DNA of 64,000 bases from Paracoccus kondratievae (GTDB taxonomy: Bacteria; Pseudomonadota; Alphaproteobacteria; Rhodobacterales; Rhodobacteraceae), in the NCBI RefSeq assembly GCF_009301415.1, contig NZ_CP045072.1, forward strand, positions 1,293,001-1,357,000, written 5' to 3'. A model generated the notes under the pieces. That model saw only the letters and a list, made by a program, of their open reading frames with translations, was not told where the DNA came from and ran no database searches. Of the stretch, positions 38,524-48,121 are shown piece after piece. Positions within the stretch are counted from its first letter, which is position 1. The number at the start of each line of letters is the position of its first letter. Position numbers and translations under genes: made by a program.

Positions 38524-40374
38524 ATGATGATATCAGCCTGCACCTTCGTGAACCGTATCCTGCCGCGTGACGAGAATGCCCTGCCTGTCGCAGCCGAGGC
38601 CCCTGACCTGGGCAAGCTGCCGGAATGGGACCTGAGCGACCTCTACCCCGCTCCGGACTCACCCGAACTCGCCCGCGATCTTGAGACGGTGGAACAGGCC
38701 TGCAGCGACTTTGCCCACGATTACGAAGGCAAGCTGGCCTCGCTTGACGCCGAAAAGATGCTTGACTGTATCGAACGGTATCAGCAGATCGACATCCTCG
38801 CCGGCCGGATCATGTCCTATGCGGGGTTGCGCTATTATCAGAACACCACTGATTCCGAACGCGCCAAGCTGATGGGCGACCTGCAGGATCGCATCACGAC
38901 GGCGACGACAAGGCTCGTGTTCTTCAGCCTCGAATTCAACAGCATTCCCGACACCTGCTATGAGGACATCTTTGCCGCGCCAAACGGTCCTGCACGCTAC
39001 AAGCCGGTGTTTGACCGCATGCGCGCTATGCGCCCCTATCAACTGTCAAATGAGCTTGAACGTTTCCTTCACGACAATTCCGTCGTCGGGGCAGCGGCCT
39101 GGAACCGGCTTTTTGACGAAACCACCGCAGCTCTGACCTTCCAGGTGGATGGCGAGGAACTGGGGCTCGAAGCGACGCTGAACCTGCTTACCGACCACGA
39201 CCGTGCACGACGCGAAGCCGGTGCCCGTGCGTTGGCCGAGGTCTTTGGCCGAAATATCAAGCTCTTTACCCGCATCCACAACACGCTGGCCAAGGAAAAG
39301 GCCATCGAGGATAAATGGCGCAAGATGCCAACGCCGCAAACAGCGCGGCACTTGTCGAACCATGTCGAACCCGAGGTGGTCGAGGCGCTGCGCAACGCCG
39401 TGACCGCCGCCTATCCGCGCCTGTCGCATCGCTATTACCGGCTTAAGGCGCGCTGGCTCGGCCTCGACAAATTGCAGATATGGGACCGCAACGCGCCGCT
39501 ACCCTCGGAAAGCCCGCGACTGATCACATGGGGCGAGGCCCGCGATACGGTCCTTGGCGCCTATGCCGGTTTCTCACCGAAACTGGCCGATCTCGCCCAG
39601 CCCTTTTTCGATCGCGGCTGGATCGACGCTGGCGTCAAGCCCGGCAAGGCCCCCGGTGCCTTCGCGCACCCGACCGTCACCACGGTTCACCCCTATGTGC
39701 TGCTGAACTATCTTGGCAAACCACGCGATGTCATGACCCTTGCCCATGAACTGGGTCACGGCGTCCACCAACGGCTTGCAGCTGCGCAGGGGGAGTTGCT
39801 GGCCTCAACCCCGTTGACGCTTGCTGAAACCGCCTCGGTCTTTGGCGAAATGCTGACCTTCCGCGCACTTCTGACCAAGACTACGGACAAGGCGCAGCGC
39901 AAGGCACTTCTGGCTGGCAAGGTCGAGGACATGATCAACACGGTCGTCCGCCAGATCGCCTTCTATGACTTCGAATGCAAACTGCACGCCGCCCGTGCCA
40001 AAGGTGAACTGACGCCCGAGGATATCAACGCCCTGTGGATGTCGGTACAGGCGGAGTCGCTGGGCGATGCCTTCGAATTCATGCCGGGCTATGAAAGTTT
40101 CTGGACCTATGTGCCGCATTTCGTCCACTCGCCCTTCTATGTCTACGCCTATGCATTCGGCGATGGGCTGGTGAACGCACTCTACGCCGCCTATGAGGAT
40201 GGCCTGCCAGACTTCCAGGCAAAGTATTTCGACATGCTGGCAGCCGGGGGATCGCGCCACCACAAGGAACTGCTCGCCCCCTTTGGCCTCGACGCCTCAG
40301 ACCCCGCGTTCTGGGACAAGGGCCTGTCGATGATCGAAGGTTTCATCGACGAACTTGAGGCGATGGAGGCCTGA
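38524..40374 (+). CDS. pepF: M3-family oligoendopeptidase F
   Basis: A 616-residue zinc peptidase of the PepF branch of family M3. The HExxH zinc motif is in LAHELGHGVHQ (about residue 406), and a glutamate ligand follows in LAETASVFGEML. The N-terminal helical oligopeptidase domain is present (LPEWDLSDLYPAPDSPEL). It cuts peptides of roughly 7-17 residues in the cytosol. The start MMISACTF has a GAAAGGACC ribosome site; the first 25 residues are not conserved, so an internal start is possible. Its downstream region carries a hairpin cluster. Confidence 0.93.
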   Translation: MMISACTFVNRILPRDENALPVAAEAPDLGKLPEWDLSDLYPAPDSPELARDLETVEQACSDFAHDYEGKLASLDAEKMLDCIERYQQIDILAGRIMSYAGLRYYQNTTDSERAKLMGDLQDRITTATTRLVFFSLEFNSIPDTCYEDIFAAPNGPARYKPVFDRMRAMRPYQLSNELERFLHDNSVVGAAAWNRLFDETTAALTFQVDGEELGLEATLNLLTDHDRARREAGARALAEVFGRNIKLFTRIHNTLAKEKAIEDKWRKMPTPQTARHLSNHVEPEVVEALRNAVTAAYPRLSHRYYRLKARWLGLDKLQIWDRNAPLPSESPRLITWGEARDTVLGAYAGFSPKLADLAQPFFDRGWIDAGVKPGKAPGAFAHPTVTTVHPYVLLNYLGKPRDVMTLAHELGHGVHQRLAAAQGELLASTPLTLAETASVFGEMLTFRALLTKTTDKAQRKALLAGKVEDMINTVVRQIAFYDFECKLHAARAKGELTPEDINALWMSVQAESLGDAFEFMPGYESFWTYVPHFVHSPFYVYAYAFGDGLVNALYAAYEDGLPDFQAKYFDMLAAGGSRHHKELLAPFGLDASDPAFWDKGLSMIEGFIDELEAMEA

Positions 40375-40391
40375 TCCGACCCCCCGGGGTC

Positions 40392-40507
40392 ACACGAAAC
40401 AAGCTCTAACCCCTTCTTTCGTGTTAAAATATCCCGGGGAATCCCGAAGGGATGGGGCAGAGCCCCTTCCCCGGCGGCAGCCGGGACAGTTTTTCATCGC
40501 CTGTCCC
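40392..40507. repeat. Cluster of GC-rich hairpins, REP-like intergenic element
   Basis: Five inverted repeats lie in 116 bases between pepF and the M19 gene: ACACGAAA/TTTCGTGT (40392-40424), TCCC/GGGA (40442-40452), GGGGC/GCCCC (40454-40466), CCCGGC/GCCGGG (40470-40485) and GGGACAG/CTGTCCC (40483-40507). The last two share bases and are mutually exclusive. It resembles short intergenic repeats I associate with Rhodobacteraceae genomes; copy number cannot be judged from this window, where I see no second copy. Confidence 0.45.
40470..40494 (+). terminator. Candidate intrinsic terminator after pepF
   Basis: CCCGGC-GGCA-GCCGGG forms a six-pair stem, and a run of five T follows after ACAG. It sits about 95 bases past the pepF stop, within the hairpin cluster. 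Confidence 0.5.
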
Positions 40508-40551
40508 GGACACCTGTCCTATGCTGCCCGCAAACAAGGAAAGGGGACAGC

Positions 40552-41733
40552 ATGATCCGCAGACTTCGGCGCATCATCCTTTGGCTTCTGGCGCTGGCGG
40601 CTCTCGCAGCCACTGCCGTGGCAATCTGGGGCCCGGCCTTTGTCGAACAAAGACTGAACCCGATCACCATGCCCGAGGCCGGCTGGCCGGTGACGCCACA
40701 AGCCGAGGCCCTGCATCAAAAGCTTGTCATCGGCGACTGGCATTCCGACGCGCTTCTGTGGGACCGTGACCTGCTCGAACGCGTTGACCGCGGCCATGTC
40801 GACATTCCCCGGCTGATCGAAGGCAATGTCGCGGTACAGGTTTTTACTACTGTTACCAAAAGCCCGCGCGGCCAGAACTACAGCCAGAACTCGGCTGAAG
40901 CCCCCGATAACATTACCCCCCTTTTTATCGGCCAGCTCCGCCCCCTGCCCAGCTGGTTCAGCCTTAAGGAACGGGCGCTCGTTCAGGCGGCGGCTCTGCG
41001 CGATGCCGCCGAACGCGCACCTGATCAGGTCATGCTGATCCGCTCGGCCGAGGATCTCCAGACCCTGCTCGAAGCGCGGCAGAACGGCGCAAAAACCGTC
41101 GGCGCCATCCTCGGGACCGAAGGCGCCCATCCCCTCGAAGGCAATATCGGCAATCTGCAGGTGCTTTATGGTGCGGGCTTCCGCCTGGTCGGGCTGACGC
41201 ATTTCTTTGACAACGAACTCGGCGGCAGCCTGCATGGAGAAGGCAATGACAACTCGGGGCTGACCCCATTTGGCCGCCAGGTTGTCGAAGAGATGATCGC
41301 CAAACGCATGATCGTCGATCTTGCCCACGCAAGCCCACAGGTGGTGCGCGACGTGCTGACCATTCCCGGCGTGCGGCCGATCCTGTCTCATACCGGGATC
41401 CATGGCCAATGCCCGAGCCCGCGCAACCTTGATGACGAATTACTGCAAAAGATCGCGGAAAAGGGCGGCCTGATCGGCATCGGCTACTGGGCCGATGTTG
41501 TCTGCGGCCGCACCCCGGCCGACATTGCCAATGCAATCACGGCGGCAATCAAGCTTGTGGGCGAAGATCACGTCTCACTCGGATCGGATTACGACGGCTC
41601 GGTCGATGCCCCATTTGATGCGGCTCATCTGGTTGCGCTGACCCAGGCGCTGATGGATGCTGACCTGAACGACGAACAGATAGCTAAGGTCATGGGCGGA
41701 AATATGATGCGCTATCTTGCGCAGGTGCTTTAA
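40552..41733 (+). CDS. Membrane dipeptidase (family M19)
   Basis: A 393-residue renal-dipeptidase-like zinc enzyme. An uncleaved N-terminal span (about residues 8-28, IILWLLALAALAATAVAIW) anchors it to the inner membrane with the catalytic TIM barrel probably outside. Metal ligands are visible in GDWHSDALLWDR (HxD), the bridging glutamate in LGTEGAHPLEG, histidine regions VGLTHFFDN and ILSHTGIHG, and GSDYDGSVDAP. It likely hydrolyses dipeptides, including D-amino acid dipeptides. The start has a GGAAAGGGGAC ribosome site. Confidence 0.93.
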   Translation: MIRRLRRIILWLLALAALAATAVAIWGPAFVEQRLNPITMPEAGWPVTPQAEALHQKLVIGDWHSDALLWDRDLLERVDRGHVDIPRLIEGNVAVQVFTTVTKSPRGQNYSQNSAEAPDNITPLFIGQLRPLPSWFSLKERALVQAAALRDAAERAPDQVMLIRSAEDLQTLLEARQNGAKTVGAILGTEGAHPLEGNIGNLQVLYGAGFRLVGLTHFFDNELGGSLHGEGNDNSGLTPFGRQVVEEMIAKRMIVDLAHASPQVVRDVLTIPGVRPILSHTGIHGQCPSPRNLDDELLQKIAEKGGLIGIGYWADVVCGRTPADIANAITAAIKLVGEDHVSLGSDYDGSVDAPFDAAHLVALTQALMDADLNDEQIAKVMGGNMMRYLAQVL

Positions 41734-41768
41734 CCGCGCAACACCAAAGCCATGATCAGGAGAAACCC

Positions 41769-42428
41769 ATGCTGACCATCCATGGCGTCACCCGCTCGCG
41801 TGCCTCGCGCATCATCTGGCTTTGTCATGAACTTGACCTGCCCTTCAAACAGGTGCCGGTGATTCAGGCCTATCGCCTGGCCAATCCCGATGCGCCTGAT
41901 GCGCCCCTGAACACTCATTCGGAAAGCTTTCTGAAACTGTCCCCCGCAGGGGCAATCCCGGTGCTGCAAGATGGCGATCTGGTGCTGTCTGAATCCTTTG
42001 CCTGCACGCTGCATCTGGCGCGCAAATACGGTCAGCCCCTTGGCCCCGGAGATGCGATCGAGGATGCGCTGATCCTGCAATGGAGCTTTTACGCCGTCAC
42101 CTCGATCGAAGAAGACGCATTGACGATTCTGTCCAACCTCGGCAAAGGCTCGCCACGGCCACCCGAGGCCGAGAAGGCGATTTCCCAGGCTGCCGAACGC
42201 CTGCTGCGCCCGTTCAGGGTGCTTGACGACCACATTGCCCGCCACGGCCATATGGTCGGCGGCCGCTTTACCGTCGCCGATCTGAACCTGGCCGAGGTGG
42301 TCCGCTATGCTCAGGGACATGCCGGGCTGATGGGCCGTTTCCCTGCCCTGAAGGTCTGGCTTGAGGCTTGCCAGTCCCGTCCGGCTTTTCAGAAAATGTG
42401 GCAGGCGCGGCTGGATGAGCCCGCTTGA
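41769..42428 (+). CDS. Glutathione S-transferase family protein
   Basis: A 219-residue cytosolic GST. The N-terminal thioredoxin-like domain contains TRSRASRIIWLCHELDLPF and the glutathione-binding GAIPVLQDGDLVLSES (cis-Pro, Ser). The C-terminal helical domain carries the N-capping box motif VGGRFTVADLNLAEV. It begins 35 bases after the M19 gene, so the two may be co-transcribed. Substrate is unknown; it groups with the broad bacterial beta/theta-like class. Confidence 0.92.
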   Translation: MLTIHGVTRSRASRIIWLCHELDLPFKQVPVIQAYRLANPDAPDAPLNTHSESFLKLSPAGAIPVLQDGDLVLSESFACTLHLARKYGQPLGPGDAIEDALILQWSFYAVTSIEEDALTILSNLGKGSPRPPEAEKAISQAAERLLRPFRVLDDHIARHGHMVGGRFTVADLNLAEVVRYAQGHAGLMGRFPALKVWLEACQSRPAFQKMWQARLDEPA

Positions 42429-42558
42429 AATGCCATCTGATCGGGGCCCGGAAACGACAATCCCTAGCGGGCAGCCGCCCCGCGATCCACTTTCCCTTGC
42501 CCCCGGACCGCAGGACATGAGATAACGCCTGCTCAGAAGAACAAGACGAGCAGGTGCC

Positions 42559-44529
42559 ATGGCTGACGATCTCTTTCCCGCCGCGGATAAGGCTGCCGAA
42601 AGCTATTCGGCCTCCTCCATCGAGGTGCTCGAAGGACTCGAGCCGGTGCGCAAACGCCCGGGCATGTATATTGGCGGCACCGACGAACGGGCGCTGCACC
42701 ATCTGGTGGCCGAAATCCTAGACAACTCGATGGACGAGGCTGTTGCTGGTCACGCCAGCCGTATCGAGGTCGAGCTGCTGGCCGATTACTCGGTCACAAT
42801 CCGCGACAACGGCCGCGGCATTCCAATTGACCCGCATCCGAAATTCCCCGGAAAATCGGCGCTTGAGGTGATCCTTTGCACGCTGCATGCCGGTGGCAAA
42901 TTCTCAGGCGACGCCTATCAGACATCGGGGGGTCTGCATGGCGTCGGTGCCTCGGTCGTCAACGCGCTTTCTGACAGCATGGTGGTGCAGGTCGCCCGCA
43001 ACCGGGAACTTTACGAACAACGCTTCTCGCGCGGCTTGCCGTTGGGTCCGGTCGAAAAGGTGGGTGCGGCACCGAACCGGCGCGGCACCACCGTAACCTT
43101 CCACCCGGATGAGCAGATCTTCGGGCACCACCGCTTCAAACCGGCGCGGCTGGTTCGCATGGTTAAATCCAAGGCCTATTTGTTCTCAGGCGTCGAAATC
43201 CGCTGGAAATCAGAAATCGACGACGGTGAAACGCCGCTGGAGGCGACCTTTCACTTCCCGGGTGGCCTTGCCGATTACCTCACCGAGGTGCTGGGCAATT
43301 CCTCGACCTATGCCGACCGTCCCTTTTCAGGCAGCGTCGATTTCAAGGAAAAATTCAACACCCCCGGCAAGGTCGATTGGGCAATCAACTGGACGCCCTC
43401 GCGCGATGGTTTCATCCAGTCCTATTGTAACACCGTGCCTACGCCCGAGGGTGGCACCCATGAGGCTGGCTTCTGGTCCGCAATCCTGCGCGGCATCCGC
43501 GCCTATGGCGAGCGGGTGAGCAACAAGAAGGCGGCGCAGATCACCCGCGACGACCTTCTGACCGGCGGCTGCGCGCTGGTGTCCTGTTTTATCCGAGAGC
43601 CGGAATTTGTCGGCCAGACCAAGGACCGCCTTGCCACGACCGAAGCGCAGCGACTGGTCGAAGGCGCGGTGCGCGATCATTTCGATAACTGGCTGGCGTC
43701 GGACACGAAATCAGCGGGCGCGATCCTTGATTTTCTGGTGCTGCGTGCCGAGGAACGGCTGCGCCGCAGGCAGGAAAAGGAAACCGCCCGCAAATCGGCC
43801 ACGAAAAAACTGCGCCTGCCCGGCAAGCTGGTCGACTGCTCGGCCACCAACCGCGAGGGGACCGAGCTGTTCATCGTCGAAGGCGACTCGGCCGGCGGCA
43901 GCGCCAAGATGGCGCGTGAACGCACCACTCAGGCACTGTTGCCCCTGCGCGGCAAGATCCTGAACGTGCTGGGCGCAGCTTCGTCCAAGCTGGGCTCGAA
44001 CCAGGAAATCGCCGATCTTTGCCAGGCGCTTGGGGTCGGCATGGGCTCGCGGTTCAACATCGACGATCTGCGCTATGACAAGATCATCATCATGACGGAT
44101 GCCGATGTGGATGGGGCTCATATCGCCAGCCTGTTGATGACCTTTTTCTTTACCCAGATGCGGCCGCTGATCGACAAGGGGCATCTTTATCTGGCCTGCC
44201 CGCCGCTTTACCGGCTGACGCAAGGTGCATATCGCATCTATGTCGCCGATGACGCCGAGAAAGAGCACTGGCTTGCCAAGGGTCTGGGCGGCAAGGGAAA
44301 AATCGACGTGCAGCGTTTCAAGGGTCTGGGCGAGATGGACGCCAAGGACCTGAAAGACACCACCATGAACCCCAAGACCCGCAAGCTGATCCGTGTCTCG
44401 ATCGACGAGGACGAAGGCGGTGAGACTGGCGATCTGGTCGAACGGCTGATGGGCAAAAAACCCGAGCTGCGCTTTCAGTTCATTCAGGAAAACGCGCAGT
44501 TCGCGGACACTGAAGAGCTGGACGTGTGA
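42559..44529 (+). CDS. parE: DNA topoisomerase IV subunit B
   Basis: A 656-residue GHKL-ATPase/TOPRIM type II topoisomerase subunit that separates linked daughter chromosomes with ParC. The ATP site shows [31 protein letters not shown] and the LHAGGKF lid. The TOPRIM domain has [10 protein letters not shown] (about residue 440) and TDADVDGAH (about 513). The DNGRGIP-DPHPK stretch, the short length and the absence of the GyrB insert favour ParE over GyrB. Its stop overlaps the GTG start of the YnfA gene. Confidence 0.94.
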   Translation: MADDLFPAADKAAESYSASSIEVLEGLEPVRKRPGMYIGGTDERALHHLVAEILDNSMDEAVAGHASRIEVELLADYSVTIRDNGRGIPIDPHPKFPGKSALEVILCTLHAGGKFSGDAYQTSGGLHGVGASVVNALSDSMVVQVARNRELYEQRFSRGLPLGPVEKVGAAPNRRGTTVTFHPDEQIFGHHRFKPARLVRMVKSKAYLFSGVEIRWKSEIDDGETPLEATFHFPGGLADYLTEVLGNSSTYADRPFSGSVDFKEKFNTPGKVDWAINWTPSRDGFIQSYCNTVPTPEGGTHEAGFWSAILRGIRAYGERVSNKKAAQITRDDLLTGGCALVSCFIREPEFVGQTKDRLATTEAQRLVEGAVRDHFDNWLASDTKSAGAILDFLVLRAEERLRRRQEKETARKSATKKLRLPGKLVDCSATNREGTELFIVEGDSAGGSAKMARERTTQALLPLRGKILNVLGAASSKLGSNQEIADLCQALGVGMGSRFNIDDLRYDKIIIMTDADVDGAHIASLLMTFFFTQMRPLIDKGHLYLACPPLYRLTQGAYRIYVADDAEKEHWLAKGLGGKGKIDVQRFKGLGEMDAKDLKDTTMNPKTRKLIRVSIDEDEGGETGDLVERLMGKKPELRFQFIQENAQFADTEELDV

Positions 44530-44861
44530 CGCTGGCTGCGCCGATTGCGCTGTACGTTCTTGCGGCGCTGGCCGAGATCGCGGGCTGCTTTGCTTTCTGG
44601 GGATGGCTAAGGCTGGGCAAGTCCCCTTTGTGGCTGGTGCCGGGCGTGATCTCGCTGGCTCTGTTTGCCTGGCTGCTGACACGGGTGGACACGGATTTCG
44701 CCGGCCGCGCCTATGCGGCCTATGGCGGGATCTATGTCATCGCCTCGCTCGGCTGGCTTTGGCTGACCGAAGGGCAGGTGCCGACGCGCTGGGATCTGAT
44801 TGGCGGGGCGCTTTGCGTTCTGGGCGCAATCATGATCCTGATCGGATCACGGGCAGCCTAG
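44526..44861 (+). CDS. YnfA/UPF0060 family small membrane protein
   Basis: A 111-residue inner-membrane protein with four predicted spans, matching Ynf[41 protein letters not shown] and a C-terminal [14 protein letters not shown]. The family is related to small multidrug resistance transporters, but its transport role is unproven. The start is GTG, overlapping the parE stop as GTGA, so it is translationally coupled. Its 3' end overlaps the convergent lipoprotein gene by about 32 bases. Confidence 0.9.
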   Translation: MTLAAPIALYVLAALAEIAGCFAFWGWLRLGKSPLWLVPGVISLALFAWLLTRVDTDFAGRAYAAYGGIYVIASLGWLWLTEGQVPTRWDLIGGALCVLGAIMILIGSRAA

Positions 44862-45270
44862 GCGCAACAGCCCCCCGCCCCGCACCTGGCAGGTCGAAGG
44901 CACGCCCCTTTGCCACGACTTTCTGCCAGTCCGCGCCAAGCGTTTCCCGCGCCGAAAGGGCATTCCCAGCCTCGGGCGAGCCATCTGAGACCATTCTGAT
45001 CACCATTCCCCGGGAATAGTTTTGTTGGAATCCGACAATGATATCGCCCTGCCCCGCGCTGTCACTTTGATCGCCGAGGACGACGAATTTGTCGCCGCCC
45101 TTGCGGATCACCTCGATCGCAGCGGATTTGAAGGCAACGTTACGCGCGCCTGCCGGACCACAGGCCGGGGCAGCACGGGTCGCAACCTTGAACGTATCCT
45201 TGCTCATCGGCTGGATCTGGGTCTGGGCGCAGGCTGCAAGCATAAGCAGCAGCGCCGTCATTCCCGACAT
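44830..45270 (-). CDS. Putative lipoprotein, function unknown
   Basis: A 146-residue protein with a lipoprotein signal: a short hydrophobic stretch ending in LMLAAC, with the lipidated cysteine at about residue 15. The mature part contains [21 protein letters not shown] and a [19 protein letters not shown] segment that may form a small beta-rich domain. I do not recognise a family. The ATG at 45270 is preferred because the lipobox then sits at the right distance. It overlaps the convergent YnfA gene. Confidence 0.72.
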   Translation of the reverse strand: MSGMTALLLMLAACAQTQIQPMSKDTFKVATRAAPACGPAGARNVAFKSAAIEVIRKGGDKFVVLGDQSDSAGQGDIIVGFQQNYSRGMVIRMVSDGSPEAGNALSARETLGADWQKVVAKGRAFDLPGAGRGAVAPRLPVIRSGS

Positions 45271-45383
45271 GACAAAAACCCCATCTGAAACCCCGCCTGA
45301 AGAACGCCCACCCCGCTTACACAAAGCAGGCGTGGACCCTCGAATAGGGTTATCCTGACGCTAAAACCTTGAGAAATGATTGA

Positions 45384-45887
45384 TCAGAACCGCATGCCGA
45401 CAGAAAAACTGGCACCTTCGCTGCCGATGCCAAAGCTGGCTGCACCAAAGCTGAATCCGACAAGCGCCCCGGTCCAGACCTGCTCGGGCGTATGCTCTCC
45501 GGCGTGAACCCTGCTCCAGCCGGTCAGGCCGGCGGCACCGTAGGCCAGCGCACCAGCCTCGGGTTGGTCATCGAAACATTTCCCGGCAAGATCCGCAGCG
45601 CCGAAAAATGCGGCAGCGGTATGACCCGAGGGGAAGCCTTTCCCCTCACCCGAGGGCCGGCGCGAGATTGGCTGGCCGTCAAAGAACTCTTTCATTCCCC
45701 AGACCAGCGCAGCTTGCAGCAGCCCCCGGACAGCGAAATCCTCAAACCGGCCCTGATCGGCGGCGCAGACAGCGGCGGCTAGCGGCAGGCCATATTTCAT
45801 GGCCGTCCCGAATTGTTCGAACGGATCGGCTGCCACTGGTGCAGAAACCGCCAGGGAACAGGCGCAAAGCGCAGCCGCCAATCTCAT
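45384..45887 (-). CDS. PAP2-superfamily-like exported protein with altered catalytic motif
   Basis: A 167-residue protein with an N-terminal signal or anchor (LAAALCACSLAVSAPVAA) and PAP2 phosphatase motifs: KEFFDGQPISRRP (domain 1, longer than the usual K-x6-RP), FPSGHTAA (domain 2) and SRVHAGEHTPEQ (domain 3). In domain 3 the usual Asp three residues after the histidine is Gln. The ATG at 45887 has a perfect AAGGAGG ribosome site five bases away. It could be an acid phosphatase-like enzyme or an inactive relative. Confidence 0.78.
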   Translation of the reverse strand: MRLAAALCACSLAVSAPVAADPFEQFGTAMKYGLPLAAAVCAADQGRFEDFAVRGLLQAALVWGMKEFFDGQPISRRPSGEGKGFPSGHTAAAFFGAADLAGKCFDDQPEAGALAYGAAGLTGWSRVHAGEHTPEQVWTGALVGFSFGAASFGIGSEGASFSVGMRF

Positions 45888-45903
45888 GAGCACCTCCTTT
45901 GCC

Positions 45904-46566
45904 TCAACCGCCCAGACGGATTACCCGATCCATGCGCTGTGCGAGGTCAAGGTTATGGGTGGCGATCAGTGCCGCAAGGCCCGTCTCGCGCACCAAAGCC
46001 ATCAGCACGTCAAAAACCTTGTCCGAGGTCGCCGGATCAAGGTTCCCCGTCGGCTCATCCCCCAACAGCAACGATGGCTGGTTTGCCAGTGCCCGGCAGA
46101 ACGCGACGCGCTGCTGTTCGCCCCCCGAAAGCTGCGCCGGACGATGATCAGCGCGATGGCTCAGCCCGACGCGGCCCAACAGATCCAGCGCCCGGGCGCG
46201 CGCGGCCCCTTCGGCCACACCATTCGCAAGCTGCGGCAGGATGACGTTTTCCGCCGCCGAGAACTCGGGCAGCAGATGGTGGAACTGATAAACAAATCCC
46301 AACTGTTCACGCCGGGCCTCGGTCCGGGTCCGGTCGTTCTGCCCGCTCATGTCGCGGCCATTTAGCAGCACACGACCGCTGTCGGCGGTATCAAGCAGCC
46401 CCGCGATATGCAAAAGCGTCGATTTCCCGGCCCCCGAGGGCGCGACCAGCGCCACCACCTCGCCCTGCGCGACCGACAGTGACAGGTCCGACAGCACCGG
46501 AACCGGGGCGGGCCCGGCCAGTCCGTAAGTTTTTGAGATGCCTTCCAGAACCAGAACGTCACTCAT
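45904..46566 (-). CDS. lolD: Lipoprotein-releasing ABC transporter ATPase LolD
   Basis: A 220-residue ABC ATPase of the LolD/MacB type that energises lipoprotein release from the inner membrane. Walker A is APSGAGKSTLL, the signature is QLSGGEQQR, and Walker B is LLLGDEPTGNLD. The family-specific region VYQFHHLLPEFSAAENV is the LolD coupling motif. It overlaps the permease gene by eight bases, and the pair is the complete Lol exporter, apart from the carrier LolA and receptor LolB, which are not in this window. Confidence 0.94.
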   Translation of the reverse strand: MSDVLVLEGISKTYGLAGPAPVPVLSDLSLSVAQGEVVALVAPSGAGKSTLLHIAGLLDTADSGRVLLNGRDMSGQNDRTRTEARREQLGFVYQFHHLLPEFSAAENVILPQLANGVAEGAARARALDLLGRVGLSHRADHRPAQLSGGEQQRVAFCRALANQPSLLLGDEPTGNLDPATSDKVFDVLMALVRETGLAALIATHNLDLAQRMDRVIRLGG

Positions 46567-47860
46567 AGCGCAGCGCCTCGACCGGGTTCATGCGCGCGGC
46601 GCGGCGCGCAGGAAAGATGGTGACGATGAAAGACAAGCCTAGTGACAGAACCGCAGCACGGAAAATGTCCCAGGCCCTCAGATCGGCAGTAAGCTGGTAG
46701 ATGCCACGCACCTCGGGCTGCCATGCGCCGCCCCCGGTCAGTGCGTTCAGCGCCGCCATGATGTGATCGACGTTCAGCGACAGGACCACCCCCAGCACGA
46801 CCCCGGCAATGGTGCCGATTACGCCGGTGAACGCCCCGCAAAGGAAAAAGACCCGCAGCACCGCACCTTCGGTCAGGCCCATGGTGCGCAGGATACCGAT
46901 GTCACGCCCCTTGTTCTTGACCAGCATAATCAGGCCCGACGTGATATTCATCGAAGCGATCAGCACGAGGATCGAGAGGATGAGGAACATCACGTCATCC
47001 TCCATATCAAGCGCGGCAAGAAACGAACCTGAGGCATCGCGCCAGGTCCAGACCTGCGACCGCTCACCTGCCACCTGCAGCAAAGGCAGCGTCCAGTCGT
47101 CGATCCGTTCGGGGTTATCCACAAAGACCCCGATTTCGTCCGCCACACCCTCGCGGTTGAAAAAGCTCTGCGCCTCGGCAAGTGGCATATAGATCCGCGT
47201 CTGGTCCACATCGTAGCGGCCGGCCGAAAAGATAAAGACCACCTCAAAGGATTCCACCCGCGGCGTAGTGCCAAAAGGCGTCCTGGCACCGTCGGGGGCC
47301 ACAAGCTGCAACCGGTCGCCCAGCCCGATGCCAAGGTCGCGTGCCATGCCGATACCAATGGCGATGCCCTGATCAAAGGCATCAATGTCACCTGCCGATC
47401 GTTCGGAATCAACGATCCCGGACATCGCCTTGAGCGACTCGGCCGTCACGCCATAGACATCGCCCAAGGCGGCCGCATCGCCCTGCCGCGCCATGACCTG
47501 CGCCCGCACCGCCGGGACCGCGCGGGTCACGCCGGGGATCTGGGCGATGTTGGCGGCGACGGCCTCATAATCCTCGACCCGGCCGGGGGTGACATAGGTT
47601 TCCTCGGTCAGCTCATTATAGATCTGTGTCGGCGCGTAATAGACCGTGCTATGTGCATTGGCACCCAGGATCGTATCGACGAAATCGGACCTGAACCCGG
47701 CGCGCACCGCAAGGGTGGTGATCAGCGCCATCACCCCAAGGGTAATGCCGATCAGGCTGATCCAGGTCATCACGCTGACCCCGCCCTCGGCGCGGCGTGC
47801 GCGCAGATAGCGCCAGGCAATCAGGAATTCATATCGAGAAAACGGGGCGGGACTGGCCAT
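46559..47860 (-). CDS. lolC: Lipoprotein-releasing ABC transporter permease (LolC/E family)
   Basis: A 433-residue permease with an N-terminal span after FLIAWRYLRARRAEGG, a large periplasmic MacB-like domain (about residues 50-270) and three C-terminal spans ending in FPARRAARMNPVEALRYE, the classic LolCE/FtsX end. Only one permease gene is adjacent to lolD, so the exporter probably contains two copies of this protein, as in the LolDF arrangement described for species with a single permease. It follows the cco operon on the same strand. Confidence 0.93.
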   Translation of the reverse strand: MASPAPFSRYEFLIAWRYLRARRAEGGVSVMTWISLIGITLGVMALITTLAVRAGFRSDFVDTILGANAHSTVYYAPTQIYNELTEETYVTPGRVEDYEAVAANIAQIPGVTRAVPAVRAQVMARQGDAAALGDVYGVTAESLKAMSGIVDSERSAGDIDAFDQGIAIGIGMARDLGIGLGDRLQLVAPDGARTPFGTTPRVESFEVVFIFSAGRYDVDQTRIYMPLAEAQSFFNREGVADEIGVFVDNPERIDDWTLPLLQVAGERSQVWTWRDASGSFLAALDMEDDVMFLILSILVLIASMNITSGLIMLVKNKGRDIGILRTMGLTEGAVLRVFFLCGAFTGVIGTIAGVVLGVVLSLNVDHIMAALNALTGGGAWQPEVRGIYQLTADLRAWDIFRAAVLSLGLSFIVTIFPARRAARMNPVEALRYE

Positions 47861-47947
47861 CGCTCACCTGTCTGTTGGCTCGCGTCTGATTGACCTGTCC
47901 CCGCCCGCAATGCAAGCCAACAAGGCCGTGACCGGCAAAGCGATGCA

Positions 47948-48106
47948 TCAGGGCTTGGGCCGGTCGTCCCATTCGGTGCTGAGGATCCGCTCGGCGTCGC
48001 CCTTTGGGTCCTCATATTGCCGGCCGCGCAGCGCCCAGATGAAGGCAATAAGCCCCAGCCCGCCAAGCGCGAGCGAGACCGGGATCAAAAGGCCAAGAAT
48101 CTCCAT
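47948..48106 (-). CDS. ccoS: cbb3 oxidase assembly protein CcoS
   Basis: A 52-residue single-span protein: MEILGLLIPVSLALGGLGL, then IAFIWALRGRQYEDPKGDA, then acidic ILSTEWDDRP. The MExLxxLIPxS opening and the FxWAxxxGQY/RQYEDPKGDAERIL continuation are diagnostic of CcoS, needed for insertion of haem b and copper into CcoN. It starts 16 bases after the ccoI stop, as the last gene of the ccoGHIS assembly operon. Confidence 0.95.
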   Translation of the reverse strand: MEILGLLIPVSLALGGLGLIAFIWALRGRQYEDPKGDAERILSTEWDDRPKP

Positions 48107-48121
48107 CCCGTTCCCCTTTCC

